From Pleurobrachia bachei (taxonomy: Eukaryota > Ctenophora > Tentaculata > Cydippida > Pleurobrachiidae), in NCBI GenBank assembly GCA_000695325.1, contig AVPN01000171.1, forward strand, positions 24,653 through 53,789: a DNA stretch of 29,137 bases, written 5' to 3'. Below the pieces are notes generated by a model. That model searched no databases. It was given only the letters and a program-made list of their open reading frames with translations, and was not told the origin of the DNA. Below, one piece after another: positions 24,301-27,300 of this stretch. Numbering within the stretch: the first letter of the stretch is position 1; every line of letters begins with the position of its first letter. The translations under genes were made by a program, and so were the position numbers.

Positions 24301-27300
24301 GGGTTGAGATGGCTTGGGAGGTGGTTTTGTTACGAAGTCGCCCTTTTTATTGCATTATTACAGCGCCGAGGTAATTTCATTACCTGGGAGGTGGTAGAGA
24401 GATGGTGCACTTGGGCCTCCACTGTGGATACTTCTGAGGTGTTCAAACCAACTTGCCTGCAACACCTTGCTATCATGGGGGAGAGAGAGAGAGATATTAG
24501 TGGAGATCAGAGGAGATAAGGAGTGTGGAGATTGATGGATATCTAAATGGAAAATAAGTCCTTGAAAAGAATCCTCCTCTAAACAGCGACATGGCCCTTT
24601 AGCAATTTTAACAAAACCTACTATACCTAGGGCATTGCCGTGTTCCGCGGTAAACACTGGTAGTTGTGAGAATTGAGGGTGAAAGGGCTGCCCCACTGTC
24701 GTCGTCAGGAGACCTCGACATGATAACTGTAGATTCTGGTGGGCTGCAACCAACTGAAATAAACGATGGAGTTATGATATATACAAGCTATGAAATCTGG
24801 AGTCTGGGGGTTAGGACATGAACAGGACGGCGAGAGAGGGGGGGGGTAGACCCTAATCTAATTGCCACCAGGTACAGTGTTGCACCGAATAATCGACTCA
24901 ACGACCGTAACTGGCCCAACGATCGTCTAAACACTGATCAGCGACACAGTTCACAAGTGAATTTTAAGACAAAACAACACTGTGATAAAAGAGAGGGAGA
25001 TAGAGAGAACGAGAGGTAGGGAGAGAGTCTGAATAAATAAGGAGTTTGGGGACTTTACAGTTATCATGAGGCTTCACTTTTCTCACACCTAATCAGACAG
25101 CCACCTAACCGCTACTTTACTATTAGGGGGAACATGTAGTGGTGTATTATTACTATACTACTTGAAATACTATCCTTTAGCCAAATTCACACAGTTGGAT
25201 GCACTGGGAACTATTTTTGTTTACCCCTCAACACTTGTATTGTTCATACTATGGGCGGTGCAACAGCACAACTCAACACCACTGCAGCAGGTATCACACA
25301 CTATTTACCTCGTTTCGCCTCACTGCTGGATGCCTGTGTCAGGTAAGTTATCATCCCGTCGGTTGTGGTGAGGGTGGACGCTAGGGAGAGGAGATCACCC
25401 GTAATACCAGGTGTCAGGGGTGTTGCGGGGGTGGTGGGGGTCTCCGAACCGTTAGTGCCTCCCCCGTTCCTGGAGGAGAGTATATGGTAAACAAGTACAA
25501 CTTTTTCACCGTTACCAAGTATGGCAACAATAACTTGTCGTTCACTTTCGTTCGGCACACTCAATTCTCATTACACGAGCCACACGAGACACCACTAATG
25601 ATGTATTGAATTGAATGACCACGCACTTCCTCTTACGTAACGTGGTAGAATCAAGGTTGGGATACAACGTTCTATCTCCCACTACTCCTGTAACATTGCA
25701 GTTTCAGAAACAAGAATAATGATTGTAGCTCAGGCAGAAGATACTATACAAAAAAGACAATGATAAAATATAAACTCAGCTGTTTTGAAAGAAGACCCTC
25801 TCTATTTCAGTCTGACAATCAAAACCCATTACCACTTTCTAAAAAATCCATTACCACTTTCTAACAAACCCATTACCAACACTCGGTACCTAATTGGACA
25901 ATATGGCATTGAAATGTTGAAAGAAGCTTTTAAAAAAGGGCGGCTGTAAAATCTTAATTGCATGTTATAGGTTGCCCGCCGCGTGGTGTCCGTAAAATCA
26001 CTTCACATACAAAATATGAGAGTGAAACCAGAAAATAAGAATAATGTGTCTGAAAAAAGCTCAAACCTGAAATTATGTTTTTGATGATCTTTGGAGTGGG
26101 GCAGGGTGTCCGTGACAGAACAAGAGTGACCAGTCTTCTAATGCTCTCCGCAGCTAACGATTGGATCTCCGGACTTGAGATGTCCCTTCTCTCTCTACAC
26201 CCACTTTACAGACACTTTGTGGTATTAGTTTAGTTTTAGCCTCACTACCAGGCATTCATAGGCCTCTGAGTTTTACCAACTCCTGCTAACAGTATGATAA
26301 TAGTTTTAATATTTTCACCCAGCTTGGACCCTACCTCACGTTTCACAGTCTCCATGAGGGGTTTGATGATGGGGTTCAGCTTGTCAGTTAACCTCTCTAA
26401 CCTCACCAACACTCCAGCTAGAGACGAAGTAACACGGGTTGAGATGGCCTGGGAGGTGGTTTTGTTACGAAGTCGCCCTTTTTATTGCATTATTACAGCG
26501 CCGAGGTAATTTCATTACCTGGGAGGTGGTAGAGAGATGGTGCACTTGGGCCTCCACTGTGGATACTTCTGAGGTGTTCAAACCAACTTGCCTGCAACAC
26601 CTTGCTATCATGGGGGAGAGAGAGAGAGATATTAGTGGAGATCAGAGGAGATAAGGAGTGTGGAGATTGATGGATATCTAAATGGAAAATAAGTCCTTGA
26701 AAAGAATCCTCCTCTAAACAGCGACATGGCCCTTTAGCAATTTTAACAAAACCTACTATACCTAGGGCATTGCCGTGTTCCGCGGTAAACACTGGTAGTT
26801 GTGAGAATTGAGGGTGAAAGGGCTGCCCCACTGTCGTCGTCAGGAGACCTCGACATGATAACTGTAGATTCTGGTGGGCTGCAACCAACTGAAATAAACG
26901 ATGGAGTTATGATATATACAAGCTATGAAATCTGGAGTCTGGGGGTTAGGACATGAACAGGACGGCGAGAGAGAAATTAAAAGAATTGATGTCAAATCAT
27001 GATTATCACGGTGTCATAACTGAAGAATTGACGTCAATTTTGGTTGTCAATAACAAACCTAACGACTCTAAATTCAGTTTCAACAACTCAATTAATCTGG
27101 AATGGGGAGTAGATCAAGAATGATGCAGAAATGTGATGTGTTTCCGTATTTTATAGTGCCATATCACTCTCCCTCTCTGAGCGTCACTATTTCCTATGTA
27201 TAATGGCCTCTATTTTGTGACGCACAGAGATAGCTCTCTGTGTCTCCCTCATGGAAACTTGATATCAGTGATCTCATACATACCACCACCTGGTAAATAT

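Larger units (their letters stand above)
22577..24837. repeat. Tandem duplication 4, copy 1 (about 2.26 kb)
   Basis: Starts at a G-run before GTAGACCCTAA and holds exons O1, Q1, P1, T1, S1 and R1. From 23509 on (outside one 50-base block) it is almost identical to copy 2 at an offset of 2135; before 23459 it is diverged with indels. Confidence 0.93.
24838..26973. repeat. Tandem duplication 4, copy 2 (2136 bp)
   Basis: Starts at a nine-G run before GTAGACCCTAA. The last 750 bp match copy 1 with essentially one difference (base 26449 vs 24314). Contains the two 50-base complemented blocks. Confidence 0.93.

Noticed and set aside
24159-24519. Plus-strand 71-residue frames (and copies at 26294-26654)
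   Set aside because: Opposite-strand shadows of BTAF1 exons S and T.
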